Assembly: GCA_920105805.1 (NCBI GenBank)
Contig: CAKKTI010000101.1
Span: 1 to 57,935 of the forward strand
Length of the DNA: 57,935 nt
From: Condylostoma magnum
Lineage: Eukaryota > Ciliophora > Heterotrichea > Heterotrichida > Condylostomatidae
Direction of reading: 5' to 3'
Of the stretch, positions 45,401 to 57,935 are shown in pieces. The notes below the pieces were generated by a model that was not told the DNA's origin, searched no databases, and saw only the letters and a list, made by a program, of their open reading frames with translations. How positions within the stretch are numbered: the stretch's first letter is position 1; each line of letters starts with the position of its first letter. The position numbers were made by a program, and so were the translations under genes.

Positions 45401-48400
45401 AAGCTTTAGATGCAAAATATCAATATGAAGGAAGAACTACTAGGATTCCCAGTAACAGAGTTCAGTAAACTAGACGAGGCAGAGGAAAGTATAGGACCTC
45501 ATGATAGACTGTGGAAACTAGTGGTAGATGCTAAAGACTATACTGATATGTGGGAAAAGACACCAGTTAAAGTGCTCGATATAGAAGAAATTGAGAGATA
45601 ATGTGCCAGTATGTTCGGAGAAGCCAGAAAGCTTAAGAACTTGTTCTAAAACAAGTCAAATAACTCATAAGAAGTAGCAGATTTGACATTAATAGATCTA
45701 GAGCAGTTCAGAAACATCATACCAGTTATGAAAGCAGTGGCCACTGAAGGACTAGAGGAAAGACACTTCAAGATAATCTCAACTATACTAGGAATGGATG
45801 AACAGGCCTTTAAAATCACAGATACTACAACATTTCAAACACTTATAAAGAACTTCCCTAGACTCACTGATCACTTTAAAGAAATAGACGACGTGGCTTA
45901 AAAGGCAGCTAGGGAGTTTTCTAATTATAAGCAATTGATAAAGATGGAAAAGGACTGGGAAGAGGTGGAATTTGAGCTTAAACTGTGGTAAGAATCTGAA
46001 ACGTATATTTTGTAAGGAGCTGCGGTTGAGAATATACAGCAATTGCTAGATGAGCAGATTTTAGTGACACAAACCATGAAAAGTTCGCCATTTGCTAAGG
46101 AGTTTATTGATAAAATTTTAGATTGGGATGAGAAGCTGACTCTGACTAATGATATAATCGACTATTGGCTAAAAGTACAACTGTTATGGATAGCTCTAGA
46201 GCCAGTGTTTGCAAGTGCAGATATACAGAAACAACTGTATAAAGAAGCCGCTTTGTTCAAGGAGGTTGATATGAATTGGAGGAGAATTATGGATAATACT
46301 AAGAAGGATCTACTTGTGACCAGTGTTATAAAGCAGGATGGTATATTAGACACTTTAAAATACTCTTATGAGAAACTAGAAGTAGTATAGCACGAACTAA
46401 ACAACTATCTAGAGAAAAAAAGACTGTTTTTTGCCAGGTTCTTCTTCCTAGGTAACGAGGAGCTATTATCAATACTAAAAGAAACAAGAGACCCAAAAAG
46501 AGTAAAACCTCACCTTAAAAAGTGTTTCGAAGGCATAAAAAGTCTTGAATTCGATGAGGAGGACAGAATTCATGCAATGATAAGTCAAGAAGGTGAAAAG
46601 GTAAGGTTTAGTAAAATAATTGATCCAATGCTAGCTGAGGGTGCAGTGGAAAGATGGCTGATAGAAGTAGAGGACAATATGCTAAAATCAACTCGTGAGG
46701 CTATATAAGAGGCAATACAGGACTATCCGAACCACTCACGAAAGGACTGGCTGCAGAAACACATAGGCCAGGCAGTCCTTGCAGGGTGCATGACATACTG
46801 GACTATAGGAGCCGAGCAAAAAATGATGGAGAAGGGGAGAGAAGGGCTTATAGAGTACGAGCAGCAATGCACTGATCTGTTCACAGACATAGTCGACCTC
46901 GTGAGAGCAGATATAGACGACCTAACCCGTTCTACTTTGAAAGCTCTAATAGTACTAGATGTACATGCTAGGGACTGTATCACACAACTAGTCAAAGAAG
47001 GCATAGATGATAAGGAAGATTTCTCATGGCTGGCATAATTAAGATACTACTGGGAAAATGAAAACACGTTGGTAAGAATTCTCAACGCTGAGTTGTCTTA
47101 TAACTACGAGTATCTAGGAAACTCGGAAAGACTGGTGATAACTCCTCTGACTGATAAGTGTTATAGGACTTTATGCGGAGCTGTGTATTTAGCATATGGA
47201 GGAGCCCCAGAAGGTCCTGCTGGTACTGGTAAAACTGAAACAGTAAAAGATCTGGCAAAAGCACTGGCCAGAATGTGCATTGTTTTTAACTGTTCCGAAG
47301 ACATGGATTTCGAAGGAATGGGAAAGTTCTTTAAAGGTTTAATTGCAACTGGTGGGTGGAGTTGTTTTGACGAGTTTAACTTAATCATACCAGACGTGTT
47401 GTCAGTTATAGCACAGTAATTGCTGGAGATTTAAAACGCTGTGAGGGAAAATCTAGCTGATATTACGTTTGAAGGCACGCTTTTACCAGTTAAACACACA
47501 TGTAATTGCTTTATTACCATGAATCCTGGGTACTCAGGCAGAAACAGTCTGCCGGATAATCTGAAGGCGTTGTTTAGAACAGTGGCTATGATGGTTCCTG
47601 ACTATGGCCTTATTTCAGAGAATGTACTGTATTCGTATGGCTTTAGAGAGGGAAAATAGCTTGCTAGGAAGATTGTGGCTACTTATAAACTGTGCTCGGA
47701 GTAACTCAGTGACCAGTCGCATTATGACTATGGTATGAGAGCAGTTAAATCAGTTCTTACCTCCAGTGGAAACCTGAAAAGAAGATATCCTGATGAAAGT
47801 GAATAGATCCTAGTACTTAGGGCTATTAATGATATAAATCTTGCTAAGTTCTTGTCACATGATTTGCCATTGTTTGAGGGAATCACCTCTGATTTGTTCC
47901 CTGGGGTTGTTCTACCGGATCCAGACTATGAGAAACTCATGCTTTGTATTAGTAATCAGTGCGAGATATTTAACATACAGCCCACGGAGTACTTTATACT
48001 GAAAGTGATCTAGCTGTACGAGATGATATGTGTGAGACATGGACTGATGACGGTTGGAATGCCTTATAGTGGTAAAACTACAATTATAAATATACTAGCT
48101 GCAGCGTTGACGGAGTGCCACGAGAAGGGATACATGGGGGAGAATAACGTCACAATGTATAACCTGAATCCTAAGTCCATCAGCATGAAACAGCTGTATG
48201 GGTCCTTTGATCCTATTTCTAAGGATTGGTAAGATGGAGTACTGGCTAAAGGCTTTAAACTATTTGCCAAAAACGATACACCGTAGAGAAAATGGCTTAT
48301 TTTTGACGGACCTGTAGATGCTGCGTGGATTGAATGTATGAACACTGTATTAGATGATAATAGAAAGCTGTGTCTAACCAGTGGAGAAATTATTGCAATG

Positions 48401-51400
48401 AGTTAAAATATGAACTTAATTTTTGAACCAATGGACCTAGCTGCTGCTAGTCCAGCTACTGTTAGTAGATGCGGAATGGTGTATCTAGAACCACATAAAC
48501 TAGGATGGCAGCCTATATACGAGTCATGGTTTAACAATGGACTCCCTCCATCGCTAAATGAACCAGAGGCAGAAAATGATAGACTGGAAATTGCTTTTCT
48601 TGTTGAATGGCTCTTAGAACCCACATTAACTTAAGTTGAAAACAAAATGCGGTATATAACACCGTCCATGAAGTAGAATCTAGTTGTGTCATTGCTGAAA
48701 ATACTAAGTAATTGCTTACAGATCTTAGATTAGCCTGAGTATTCTATTAAAAGTGAAGATGAAAATATACAGAAAAACAGGATTAAAATAATTGACTGCT
48801 ATTTCCTGTATTGCATGACATGGTCTATTGGTGTGTCTGTGTAAACTGAGCATCGGAGAAGTTTTAATATATGAATGAGAAGAATTCTAGGGGGAGATGT
48901 ACCAGAAGTAAAGAATAAAGGTAAGAAAATAGTTCCCTCAATGCCTGAAACCGGCTCTTTTTATGACTATGTGTTCTTACCCAATGCCTTGTCATGGAGA
49001 CACTGGACAGAGGCAGGGTTAATAGACATAAATGCTGATATATCCCCAAAACTACAAGCAAATGAGATAATAGTTTCAACAATTGATACAATAAGGTACA
49101 CTTATGTCCTTGAAAGCATGATAAAAGGAGGAATTCCAATGCTGTTTTGCGGAAACACAGGTACAGGTAAGACAATATACGTAAAAGATGTACTAATGAA
49201 CAAACTGGACCAAGACACATACATCTCAGCTGAAATTGGATTCAGTGCATAAACCGATGCTAATTAAGTACAAGCTGTCATTGATGGAAAAGTTGACGTA
49301 AGAAGGCGTAAGGGAGTGTACGGGCCTCCTCCTGATAAAATCTGTGTAATCTTTGTAGATGATCTCAACATGCCAGAAGTACAGCGCTGGGGAGCCCAAC
49401 CTCCTATAGAAATACTAAGACAACTTCTGGACAAAGGAGGATGGTATGACTTAAAAGATGTGTCTTTTAGGAAATTAATAGATACTAGATTTGTGAGCTG
49501 TATGGGGCCACCTGGAGGAGGAAGATCCTTTATATCTCCTCGAATGCAAAGACATCTGTGTGTAATAGGCTTGGCGGACTTTGATGATGACACACTGTTA
49601 AGAATATTCAGCTCAATCCTTCATTGGTTCTTTGCGGTTAATAAGTTCAATGAGAACATAACAAAGGTTGAGAATAAAATCGTGCAGGCCAGTAGGGAAA
49701 TATACAAAACTGCTATGGGGAAGTTGCTACCTACACCTAGAAAAGCTCATTATACATTTAATCTAAGAGATTTTGCGAAGGTTATACTAGGAATTTGCAT
49801 GAGTGACAGTTAGACCATTGTAGAGACTCCATAGATAGTGCGACTTTGGGTGCATGAGATTCTTAGAGTGTTCGGGGACAGATTAATAGACGATGATGAT
49901 AGGCTTTGGCTACTAAACCATCTAAGAGAATAAACAAAACGTATATTCGGGCAAACCTTCGACACTATTTTTCAGCATTTGGACTTAGACAAGGACGGAA
50001 AAGTAGAGACACTGGAGGAAATCAGAGGCCTTATGTTCGGAAACCTCCTATGCAGTGCAGGAACAGCACAGCACTACTAAGAAATGCGTAATATACAGGA
50101 GATTCAGGCAAAATGTGAGGAAGCTTTGGAGTTTTACAATGAGTCGTCAACAAAACCAATGGACTTAGTGTTGTTCAGCTTTGCAGTTGAACATTTATGC
50201 AGAATTTCCCGTATACTGAACTAGCCCGGTGGGCATGGCTTGCTAATAGGAGTAGGTGGGTCTGGTCGTTAATCATTAACCCGATTAGCAGCGGCAGCTG
50301 CTGAGTATGACGTAGTTTAAATAGAACTAACCAAAAGCTACAATAGAGACCGATGGCAGGAGAACCTTCGTGACTTTTTAAGAAGGGCCGGAGGACTAGG
50401 ACAACCAACTGTTTTCCTGATGACTGATTCGCAGATTACTGATAAAAGTTTTCTAGAGGACATAAACACCTTGCTGAATACTGGGGAAGTGCCTAATCTT
50501 TACCCGCCGGAGGATAAAATAGAGATATGTGAGTTGGTAAGGCCAATTGCTAAGGCTGAAGGAGCCGCGCCAGAGGGGACGTAGAATTAGCTGTACAGTT
50601 ACTTTGTTAAGAGGTGTAAGTAACTTCTGCATATTGTGTTGTGTTTCTCTCCTATTGGTGAAGCCTTTTTAACTAGGCTGAGGATGTTCCCTAGTTTGGT
50701 TAATTGTACTACTATTGACTGGTTTTAAGAGTGGCCTTAGGATGCCCTGGTGTCTGTCGCTAGTAAGTTTTTGTCGGAAATTGACTTGGAGGATAGAATA
50801 CGATAAGAGTGCGTAGAGATGTGTTAAGTGTTCCATAGAACAACCATTGAGAACTCAGCCTAGATGAAAAAGGAGCTGAACCGTCACTACTATGTAACCC
50901 CGACCTCGTATATAGAAATGATTTCTACCTTTAGAATACTACTTGAGGAGTACAGAAGGGCTGTGATGGATGAGAAAAACAAATTCGAAATAGGATATGA
51001 CAAAATTATAACAACTGAAGGCTCAGTGGGCGGTATGCGTCAGGAACTAATAGAACTACAGCCAAAACTAGTACAAGCACAGGCGGAAACAGACGAAAAG
51101 ATGGTAAAAGTAGAAGCCTAGGCAAAAGAACAGGCAGAAATTGAGAAGGTAGTAAAAGCTGAGGAAGCAGTAGCAAGAGAACAAGCAGCCAAAGCCGAAG
51201 CAATCAAGAAGGAATGTGATGATGAACTGGCCATATGTATTCCTATACTGGAACAAGCCTTAGCAGCCCTAGACACTCTTAATGACAACGACTTAAACTA
51301 AATAAAACAGTACACATAGCCTCCAGAACAGGTGAAAAAGGTAATGAAAGCTGTTGTTATTTTATTAAAGGCGAAGGTAGATAAGAAATAAGATCCGTAG

Positions 51401-54400
51401 ACTATGAAAATGAAGTTGTAGTGGTGGGATGCTTCTAAAAGAGCACTGAGTGGTACTAATTTTATAGGGAAATTGAAAGGATTTGATAAGGATACAATAA
51501 CGGCTAAGTAAATCAGAGATTTACAGAAAATTATACAAAAGCCGGACTTTGACCCAGAAATTATTCGTAAGAAAGTATCAAAAGCAACAGGTGGGCTGTG
51601 CTAGTGGGTGATTGCTATGGAGAAGTACTATCATGCAAATTTAATAGTAAAGCCGAAAATGCAGGCAGCTAATGAAGCGTAGGAGGAAAGGGATAAGTTC
51701 ATGGGAGAGTTGGAAATTAAGCAAAATGAGTTAAGAAAGGAACAGGAAAAAGGTCAAGCCCTCATAGATGATTTAGAGTAGACTAAAGAGTACAAAGAAC
51801 AGCTAGAAAGGGACGTTGATAACTGCAAGAGGAAGTTAGTAAGGGCCCAGCAGTTAATTGAGAGTTTAGGTGGGGAGAAGACAGAGTGGAAAAGATAAGC
51901 TGAGGTTTTAAGCGAGAAATACGAACTGCTTACTGGAGATATTTTAATCTCCTCTGGGTTTATCGGGTACTTAGGTCCCTTTACTGCCCTTTTCCGTAAG
52001 AAAATACTAGAAATGTGGTTTTAAGAGTGCATTAATAGATAAATTCCTTCAAGTGAGACCTTCTCATTCCAAAATACACTGGGAGATCCAGTTAAAATTA
52101 GATCATGGAATATAGATGGACTGCCTAGAGATGGGCTTTCTATAGACAATGGAATTGTAATTTCTAAAAGCAGCAGATGGCCACTTATGATTGATCCTGA
52201 GACCTAGGCTAATAAATGGATCAAAAAGATGGAAAATAAGGAAGGGAACTTGACTCTGCTTAAATTAACTGATGATACATTCCTACGTATGCTAGAAACC
52301 AGTATTCAATTAGGAAAACCAGTACTGATTGAAAACGTAGGGGAAGAGCTAGATCCTAGTTTAGAGCCTTTGCTATTAAAGTAGATTTTTAAGAATACTA
52401 TAAAGGTAGGGGAAAAACCGATAGAATACAACCCTGATTTCAAGCTGTATATCACTACTAGAATGAGAAACCCACATTACTTACCTGAATTGTCCACTAA
52501 GGTGTAATTACTCAATTTCATGATAACTCCGGAAGGATTGGCTGATTAGTTACTCGCAACTGTTGTATCTGAGGAAGAACCGGAATTAGCCAGGACTAAG
52601 GAAAAATTGATTATAGAAAACGCTTAGAATCAGCAGAAATTGAAGGAAACCTAGGATAAAATTCTATATGTACTGAGCACAAGTTAAGGAAATATACTAG
52701 ATGATGACGAGGCTGTAGTCATTTTGTCTTAAAGTAAAGCAATTTCTAATCAGATTCAAGAGGAGTAAAAAATAGCCAGTGAGACTGAGGTTTAAATTGA
52801 TTAGGCAAGGCTTTAATACAAACCTTTTTCTGAATGCATGGCCCTACTTTTCTTCTGTATTACAGACTTAGAAAACATCGATATTATGTACCAATACTCA
52901 ATTGACTTCTTTAACAACCTATTCGTACGTTCAATACGAGAAAGTGATAAGCCGGAGGAGCTGGAGGAAAGGTTAAGCATACTCAAGGATTTCTTTACAA
53001 GGATGCTGTATTCAAATATATCAAGATCACTATTTGAAAAGGACCGCTTATTATTCGCATTTACACTCAATCTTAAGTTTATGGAGTACAATAATGAACT
53101 AGACACTGAATAACTAAGGTTTTTGATGACTGGTGGTATTAGTATTGATGAAAATTACCCTTCTAAGCCTGAAGCTAGCTGAATTCTAGAGAAAACGTGG
53201 ATAGAGCTATGCAGATTGAGTTAATTAAAGAAATTCACAGGTATTAACGAGTCAATTAGATCTGAACTAGCGCAATGGGAGGAGTTTTTCAATGACTAAA
53301 ACCCATATACAGCGGAACTGCCAGGAACTTGGCAAGAGAGCTTGAATTAATTTGAGCGACTACTAGTAATACGCTGTATAAGGCCAGATGCTATAGTAGC
53401 ATCTATAACAGATTACGTGGGATACAAACTAGGAAAAACCTATGTAGAGCCAATGCCCTTTAAGCTAAAAGACGTATATAACGACAGTTCTAGAGCCACG
53501 CCACTTATATTCATACTGTCTCCAGGGTCCGACCCCTTCAGAGCCCTTAAGAAATTTGCTGATAGTAAGCGAAAAGTCCTAGAAACTAAATCATTGGGAC
53601 AGGGGCAGGGATAGAAGGCAGCAATGCTTATTCAGAAGTCATTAGAAAACGGTGACTGGGTTTTACTGTAAAACTGTCATTTAGCAGTAGGATGGATGCC
53701 TACACTGGAAAAGATCGTATCGGAGATTGACCCTGAGGCTAAAGGGCCTGGAAGGGATTTCAGATTGTGGCTTACTTCTTATACTTCTGACAAATTTCCA
53801 GTTACTCTGCTGTAAAATGGTATGAAAATGACAAATGAGCCGCCTAAAGGCCTAAAGGCCAATCTACTAGGATCTTATAACAAAGATTTCATAGCTGATC
53901 CTTAGTTCTTCAATGGATGCAAGTAATCGTTTGAGTGGAAGAAACTGTTATTTGGTCTATGCTTCTTTAATGCGGTTATACAAGAAAGGAGACTATATGG
54001 AGCCCTTGGCTGGAATATTCCGTATGAGTTCACTGAGTCTGACCTAAGAATCAGTGTTTAACAACTGCAGATTTTTCTAAATTAATACGATTTTGTACCG
54101 TTTAAAGCACTGATTTACTTAACAGGTGTCTGTAACTTCGGAGGAAGAGTTACTGAGAAGATGGATATCCGCCTTATAAAGACACTTCTCAATGATTATT
54201 ACAAAGACAGTATTTTTGAAGATGACTACAAGTTTTGCAGTATATCAGATGATTACTATGCTCCGCCCACAGGAGAGCTGTAAGATTACGTTTAATTTAT
54301 AGAAAATCTTCCCAATAAGGCGCCTCCTGAGGTATACGGGTTCCATCCTAATGCTGACATCACAAAAAATTAAAAGGAGTCTTCCTTACTTGTCAATTCT

Positions 54401-55282
54401 CTACTGAAAACTATTTCTACGTCCTAAGGAGGAGATTCCCTGGGATAAATGGACTAATTGGTAACTGCAATGGCTAGAAACTTCCTAAAAGACCTTCCAC
54501 CTGCGTTCGATGAAATAGCAGCGGCTTAGAAATACCCACCTGATTATAACCAAAGTATGAACACTGTGCTTACCTAAGAGTTGATCAAATTCAATATACT
54601 CACTAAAACTATTAAATTCAATTTGAAGGATATCATCAAAGCTATAGAAGGGAAGATCAGTATGAGTTAAGTTATCGAGCAGTCTATCAGGTCATTGTTT
54701 GATGGAAGGGTTCCGTAAGTATGGATAGCTATTTCTTATCCCTCACTGAAGCCTCTGGCCAGTTATTTCACTGACTTAAAGCAAAGACTCGAGTATTTTA
54801 ATAGATGGTATCATGACGGCCCTCCAAAGGTGTACAATATTTCCCAGTTTTACTTTATTTACGGATTTTTGACTGGAACTACACAAAATTTCGCAAGAAA
54901 GACTCAAATTCCTATAGACGAGATTTTCTTTAATTTCTCAATTATCTCAGATCCTGACCCAGAGGCTCCTGAGGATGGATTGATTATAAACGGAATGTAC
55001 TTAGAAGGGGCCAAATGGGATTTCTAGGAGAAAAGATTAACTGAATCAGACCCCAAAGTGCTATTTAGTGAAGCACCTTAGATATGACTTATACCTTCCA
55101 CTCAGAAAAATGAATTCATCCACTACAGTTGTCCTTTGTATAGAACCACTCTAAGGCAAGGAGTGCTAAAGACAACTGGGCATTCAAGTAATTTTGTAAT
55201 GAAGGTGAAACTAGCAACAGATGTAGAGCCGGAGCATTGGGTGAAAAGAGGAGTAGCACTTATAACTCAATTAGATGATTAG
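42452..55282 (+). CDS. Axonemal single-headed inner-arm dynein heavy chain, with HU-like N-terminal extension
   Basis: A 4276-codon frame without intron or frame change. Residues about 20-160 form an HU/CCDC81-like module ([20 protein letters not shown] then PPIGTFGY); about 160-380 is linker; then the tail, linker and motor. P-loops: AAA1 GPAGTGKTE (1588), AAA2 GMPYSGKTT (1869), AAA3 GNTGTGKT (2234), AAA4 GVGGSGRQS (2600). Stalk coiled coil and microtubule-binding tip lie about 2880-3170, AAA5-AAA6 after that, and the C-terminal domain ends ...[15 protein letters not shown], the canonical dynein end, followed by TAG. Length fits the DNAH1/3/7/12 single-headed class. TAA is the invariant Gln of GSGRQSLTRL. 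The HU part might be a separate gene whose stop looks like Gln. Confidence 0.9.
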
Positions 55283-55295
55283 TTTAATTACAGTT

Positions 55296-57929
55296 TTATA
55301 GAATTGTGTTAATGTTTATTACTCTTTGGTCTAGTAAAATGTTAAGTATTGTCTCCCATCTTAATGTGCCTTGATTTAGCAGGTATGAGTCGAATATATT
55401 CAGGATTTCTTGAGTTGAGGGAGTTTAGAGCTCTATTAGGATTTAGTATAGGTGATTTTTACTGATTTCTTAATTAAGGGAAATTGAGTACTGTAACAAG
55501 TTTTGGGTGTATTTATTTGCTAGGTTTTTTATCTATTTGTGGTATTTTATCAGAACTTGCAAAAACTAGTCTAGATTAAGCCGTTGGCGTTGTTCATGAT
55601 TCTCTATTATTTATACTATATCAAGTTCTAGTTCCTATCATTTCTTTACTGGAAGAATATCTTAAAAATAATTCTAAGCACATTAAATTCCTCTGTTTAA
55701 AGTTATGTAGTGGTTTTAGTCACTATTAGAGTTTGTAATATGGTATCCTGAGTTATAGGAAAATATGTATTCACAGCAATTTAAATAAAAGTTTCAATCT
55801 TCAACTGAGTACGGGTTCTCTAGCTTTAAAAACCTTACAAAATTATCAACTCTTAAGGAAATCTTTTTGTTTATTAATGATGATATTATGATTCGCTTAA
55901 ACTTTAATCTAGCTACCTTTTGTAAGCCATATTAGTACATGATTCAATCATACAGTACTTAGCAGGTTGAAGCATTGTAATACTTAGGATTTTCCATACA
56001 TAGAATCAGTTTTTGTGTATGAACTTTTGTTATTGTTTTCATGAGTTAGGATATATACAGGGAGTTATACTTTCTGTAGTACTTATCTAAATTTGATACT
56101 ATTTTGTGTAGTAAGATATCCCCTGGATGGGTTTCATGCTGTTTGTTTTGGTATTATTGCAGTTAATATTACTTTTGTACAATTTCGAGTTAATTTGGTA
56201 AAGGTTGCTCAAATTAATTAACAGGTACTTCTTTATTGTAGTCATTTCTATCTAGAAATATATTTGAACTCAATAGATCAGTTTATACTAGTCCATTAGA
56301 GACTTAAACAAATTTATTAACTTTTATCTACTCTGGATATATTTTATCTAGGATTTATCTTAAATCATTCGTATTTTCTATTAGGTTAGAATTTTCTATT
56401 AATTACTCTTTATTATCCTATAGAATTATATCTTATACTGTTTATTTTATTTACTTTAATTAATGATATAATTTAAAGGTTACATACTGTTTATTTTACA
56501 ACTATTTACCTTTTATCTTACTTAAGACAGATACCTTTTCTAGTTTTTTCTATTAAATCTATATATAATTATCTTTCATATCACTTCACACTTCTTTAAA
56601 TACTTCTATATCATTATCTAGTTCCTTTATTACATTTTTTATGACTTCTTTGCATTCATTTACTTCTTTATCGGTTTTTGCTAACTCACACTGTATTGAT
56701 AAAGCATTCATTGTTTGCATCACATACTTTCGATTTTGTTACAATTTATTGAGTTTTTATCTTAATTAATCACTTATTTAATCAGATATCTCAATTTCAT
56801 TATGTTCTTCAATAATTGGGGACTTAGGATATTGTATTTGCTTTTTAGTATGCTAATTACGGTTTTTATAGTCGATATCAATTATGTGGGTATCCATATC
56901 AATCTTATTCTGTTATTTTACTTTATTATTTAAATTAATTTTGGATTCAGCTTTTTAGTTATTTTATTTGCTTATTACTTTCTTTTCTTCTTCCTTTGAG
57001 TTACTTCTTTTATTACTTATTTATCTTACTTTTCTATTATCTGTTTAATTGGTCTTTCTGTTTTAATAATTCACTTAATTCTTATCTTATGAATTAATTT
57101 TCTTGTTGTTTAAAAGCCTTTTAGATTGCTTTTTACCACTTTTTATAGTCTATTTTACATTATTTTTAGAATTTTACCTATTTCTTTTCTAATTTTGTAT
57201 ATTTTCATCCCTTTTATGTTCTATAATATCTTCTTTAACCTCCTTTATCGGATTATTATCTATTGACTCTTCTTAAATTTACTGTATTGATAATATATTC
57301 TCACTTTTAATAGGTTTTATTCTATACTCACTTTCAGAAGAACTACTAATTGCACTATACGTATCAAAATCCCTCTAGCCTTACAATACAATAGTATTTG
57401 ATCTATCATAATCTGACTATGATGTTATTTTCCTTCTAGATGCTCTTCTCCCATCATGAAAGGATTAAAATGAGATTCTAGATTAGTCTTATTTCTACTA
57501 AATTTCATCAGTTTGTATTGATTTTGATTAAAATCTCAGATTCATATATGTTCCTCTATTTCTAGTTCTAACTACTGATTTTGACAATCCAAGAGCTTTT
57601 ATTCCCACCATCATCATTTTGTTGATTCCTTTGATATACTGTTTAGTGACTTAAGGCGGTTAGAAGTAAACAGTTAGATGCTCATAATCATCTCTTAAAA
57701 TAGCCCTTTCTTCTATATATTTATGGTATTACTTATTAACACATATTGACTTGTTTTCAAAATCATCTGTAGTACAAGTTCATTTATTTCTGACTTCATC
57801 TAATTCTAACAATTCATCCTGAAATTCTATTATCTCAGCCTTTTAGAATCTGCCTTATTTCTTCATCATCCTTTTACGGTGAAATTTACCTTTCATATCA
57901 AAGTAGCCAAACATCACTACAGGTTCCAT
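55296..57929 (-). CDS. Long coiled-coil protein, unknown
   Basis: At least 877 residues from ATG 57929, six bases from the window edge, so the true start could lie beyond. The N-terminal 130 residues are folded-looking (MEPVVMFGYFDMKGKFHRKR, KQYIKGINKMMMVGIKALGL). Residues about 140-360 are Lys/Asn/Ser-rich and disordered, and about 360-560 is coiled coil (QTMNALSIQCELAKTDKEVN). The C-terminal 300 residues are helical (HPGDILLHKIVSNLDKYYRK). Very rich in TAA/TAG-coded Gln. No family recognised. The first TAA in the end cluster is 13 bp from the dynein stop. Confidence 0.6.
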
Positions 57930-57935
57930 TGGGTT

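Noticed and set aside
49264-49593. Long minus-strand frame opposite the dynein gene
   Set aside because: It is the antisense shadow of conserved AAA3 coding sequence; its translation shows no family pattern, while the plus strand is strongly conserved. The same applies to the other antisense frames in 43-55 kb.
1-57935. Interpretation as a pseudogene-rich region
   Set aside because: Under the standard code nearly every gene is broken, but the breaks are only TAA/TAG/TGA, fall on Gln/Trp columns and leave frames intact over kilobases. Decay would also give frameshifts.
1-57935. Karyorelict code (table 27) or Blepharisma-type code (table 4-like)
   Set aside because: Table 27 would not allow TAG/TAA stops at the dynein, centrin, PP2C and flippase ends; the Blepharisma code would not allow TAA/TAG as Gln.

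Overview
The window reads as gene-dense nuclear (macronuclear-type) DNA of a ciliate, most likely a heterotrich related to Condylostoma. Under the standard code almost every gene is shredded. When TAA and TAG are read as Gln and TGA as Trp, about 38 long, homology-bearing genes appear, including a 4276-codon dynein heavy chain in one uninterrupted frame. The same three codons also close genes: dynein ends ...QLDD-TAG, PP2C ends with TAA, cyclin with TGA. This dual sense/stop use of all three codons matches the Condylostoma nuclear code (NCBI table 28). The karyorelict code (table 27) differs because only UGA is ambiguous there. Gene ends are therefore inferred from homology, from the next gene's position and from convergent neighbours, and many carry real uncertainty.

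Layout. 1-5.5 kb: start of an HU-domain (CCDC81-like) gene, a PWWP protein, coiled-coil and Myb/SANT-like proteins, a coiled-coil Cys-rich protein and a degenerate casein-kinase-1 homologue. 5.7-9.4 kb: centrin, FLYWCH-type finger, L7Ae/Rpp38-like protein, ankyrin-SAM protein. 9.8-16.2 kb: acylated EF-hand-like protein, RING/TRAF-like protein, PROPPIN (Atg18/WIPI), RING-B-box protein, mitotic cyclin, an eIF5A-like protein without the hypusine loop, and an unknown basic protein. 16.2-24.7 kb: PMCA-type Ca2+ pump, FCP1/SCP-type phosphatase, PP2C, two proteins of unknown role, MORN protein. 24.6-36.5 kb: DHHC acyltransferase, basic protein, Cys-less peroxiredoxin-like protein, Neo1/ATP9-type flippase, kelch-EGF membrane protein, small two-helix membrane protein, and three tandem poorly known proteins. 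36.5-41.6 kb: an AT-rich, gene-poor stretch with a direct duplication of a four-helix membrane protein gene. 41.6-57.9 kb: basic protein, giant single-headed inner-arm dynein heavy chain (with HU-like N-terminal extension), and a long coiled-coil protein.

The content points to a motile, ciliated cell (dynein, centrin, HU/CCDC81-like proteins, MORN) with membrane-trafficking and signalling genes mixed in without obvious pathway clustering. The most striking feature is compaction. Divergent start codons lie 7, 7, 15, 27, 34 and 49 bp apart; convergent stop codons abut or overlap; three same-strand neighbours overlap by the four bases ATGA. Only one putative intron (17 nt, in the eIF5A-like gene) is needed to keep frames. 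No rRNA, tRNA, telomere, CRISPR array or transposon was recognised.
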